Positions 63,705-64,000 of a stretch of DNA of 64,000 nucleotides are shown one piece after another (the stretch's first letter is position 1; each line of letters begins with the position of its first letter). The notes under the pieces are model-generated. The model was not told where the DNA came from, searched no databases, and saw only the letters and a program-made list of their open reading frames with translations. Both the position numbers and the translations under genes were made by a program. Source of the stretch: Athripsodes cinereus (taxonomy: Eukaryota; Arthropoda; Insecta; Trichoptera; Leptoceridae); contig OX388313.1 in the NCBI GenBank assembly GCA_947579605.1, forward strand, positions 28,771,214 through 28,835,213, written 5' to 3'.

Positions 63705-64000
63705 CAATAACAATTTTATTCTGCGGAGACTAATCTATTATAAAATTGAGACTGCACTCTACCGGCGCTCTTAAGATGATATATGATCTGAAGATTGCTG
63801 AATGATTTATTAATTATAAAATTAATTTCTTGATAAATAATAAAAAAACAGGAAGTTGGTTTTCTATTTTCTCACATTTTTTTAAGAATTTTTTATTTCT
63901 AATTTTTTTATGAATTTTCTGTTCAGGCTGGGCTTGCCCAGAGTGAAAACTCCAGACACGGCACTGGTTTAAAAGTCATAAAAATATTGTGCATATTGTA
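63705..64000. other. AT-rich sequence to the window edge
   Basis: I see no feature. GGGCTTGCCCAGAGTGAAAA near 63930 is a GC-richer patch of unknown origin. Confidence 0.3.

Noticed and set aside
1..64000. CRISPR array, phage or bacterial operon
   Set aside because: No regular spacer arrays, no ribosome-binding sites with long ORFs; the composition and repeats are those of an animal genome.

Overview
This window looks like repeat-packed, AT-rich nuclear DNA from an insect, most likely a moth or butterfly. The best evidence is a LINE whose C-terminus reads WRSVLSAYPTWDKA and stop, followed by a GTATG-type tail, as is familiar from lepidopteran genomes. tRNA-headed SINEs, a Helitron with a GTTTGCCGGGTCAGCTAG end and hammerhead-bearing Penelope-like pieces fit the same picture. 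I see no bacterial gene structure, rRNA, functional tRNA or CRISPR array. The species assignment is inference.

No complete protein-coding gene is visible. The most coherent gene signal is on the minus strand and suggests that much of the window is long intron. From right to left it consists of: a repeat-poor, GC-richer block with a TATA-like/initiator pair and an ATG-free stretch ending in a donor (54.25-53.6 kb); a short exon coding for a signal peptide and ending in a perfect GTAAGT donor (33.96-33.89 kb); a recursive-splice (ratchet) site at 29.34 kb; a phase-compatible candidate exon (15.86-15.74 kb); another ratchet site at 8.10 kb; and a weaker third site at 2.87 kb. Both strong ratchet sites have a GTAAGT donor 46 or 58 nt downstream, as recursive-splice exons do. 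Linking these pieces into one gene is inference.

Most of the rest is mobile DNA. Family A, about 255 bp, is present in roughly fifty full or partial copies, and its 3' end resembles the tail of the WRSVLSAYP LINE. Family B is a tRNA-derived SINE with seven copies. Family C is a short TTGGAAGAGATCGCG element with an (AATA)n tail and about fourteen copies. Fragments of at least three LINE lineages are scattered through the window. Several palindromic or inverted-terminal-repeat elements are present, many nested in older repeats: a hAT-like MITE with a perfect 8-bp duplication, a palindromic element with an apparent CTG duplication, nested foldbacks at 26.7 and 62.8 kb, an 847-bp element flanked by AAT, and a complex foldback with 39-bp tandem units at 19.4 kb.

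Left third (0-22 kb): LINE, SINE and MITE debris, a 56-bp minisatellite, a 194-bp tandem duplication and a 90-bp retroposed insert. Middle (22-46 kb): dense family A copies, the signal-peptide exon, hammerhead-like motifs and DNA transposons. Right (46-64 kb): more family A, the putative promoter block, a well-formed hammerhead motif at 57.2 kb, and LINE C-termini and foldbacks at 60-63.7 kb.
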